Assembly (NCBI GenBank): GCA_958295755.1
Contig: OY282367.1
Location: 140,294-204,293 of the forward strand
DNA length: 64,000 nucleotides
Direction of reading: 5' to 3'
Origin: an uncultured Acidimicrobiales bacterium
GTDB lineage: Bacteria; Actinomycetota; Acidimicrobiia; Acidimicrobiales; Hopanoidiivorantaceae
The DNA's letters: not shown here
How positions within the stretch are numbered: position 1 is the first letter of the stretch
Below: more notes on this DNA, generated by a model
Told to the model about the DNA's origin: nothing
Database searches by the model: none
What the model saw: only the letters and a program-made list of their open reading frames with translations

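Noticed and set aside
24175..64000. Prophage or transposon origin of the giant-gene region
   Set aside because: No integrase, transposase, attachment repeat or phage gene is visible, and the left flank is ordinary chromosome. The right flank is outside the window.

Overview
The window comes from an actinobacterium-like genome, most plausibly an Acidimicrobiia-type lineage. The basis is gene order (rho, rpmE, prfA, prmC, sua5, rpiB, glyA, ATP synthase operon, the layout common in Actinobacteria), protein style and the absence of the b-delta fusion seen in mycobacteria. The class assignment is an inference. Bases 1-24081 are compact housekeeping DNA with C/G-ending codons. Bases 24175-64000 hold two related secreted-protein genes, the second of which does not end within the window.

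Bases 1-7829: transcription termination (Rho, 5' end cut by the window), ribosomal protein bL31 with a long acidic tail, release factor 1 and its methylase PrmC, the threonylcarbamoyl-AMP synthase for tRNA t6A, a minus-strand TIM-barrel sugar isomerase/epimerase, ribose-5-phosphate isomerase B, and serine hydroxymethyltransferase. Bases 7908-16438: a complete F1Fo ATP synthase operon (atpZ-like, atpI, atpB, atpE, two separate b-type subunits, atpH, atpA, atpG, atpD, atpC). An acyl-CoA ligase is joined to atpC by a 4-base overlap. Bases 18077-24081: aldo/keto reductase, SAM hydrolase, then tetrapyrrole genes: hemA-hemC leftwards, and divergently a precorrin-2 dehydrogenase followed by a 7-TM protein of unknown function.

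Bases 24175-64000: a 554-residue secreted protein, then one open frame beginning at 26008 that is still open at base 64000, giving at least 12,664 codons. It has a signal peptide, a Thr/Ser-rich linker, about 80 copies of a roughly 95-residue two-cysteine beta-type domain, and 18 leucine-rich-repeat modules (about 98 LRRs of the plant class 'GxIPxxLGxLTxL'), each with its own N-cap and C-cap. Repetition is nested: 72-base LRRs, 280-310-base domains, and multi-domain blocks of 2-3 kb. Codon usage changes in blocks along the gene. A run of ten G lies 3 bases before its ATG. A giant surface or secreted adhesin is the most likely role (inference).

A second theme is small tandem duplications (9-18 bases) that sit on or just after stop codons at many gene ends, and inside extendable coding linkers (Rho, bL31, PrmC, HemC). 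No tRNA, rRNA, CRISPR array, insertion sequence or prophage gene was seen. Counts of domains and repeats were made by eye and may be off by one or two.
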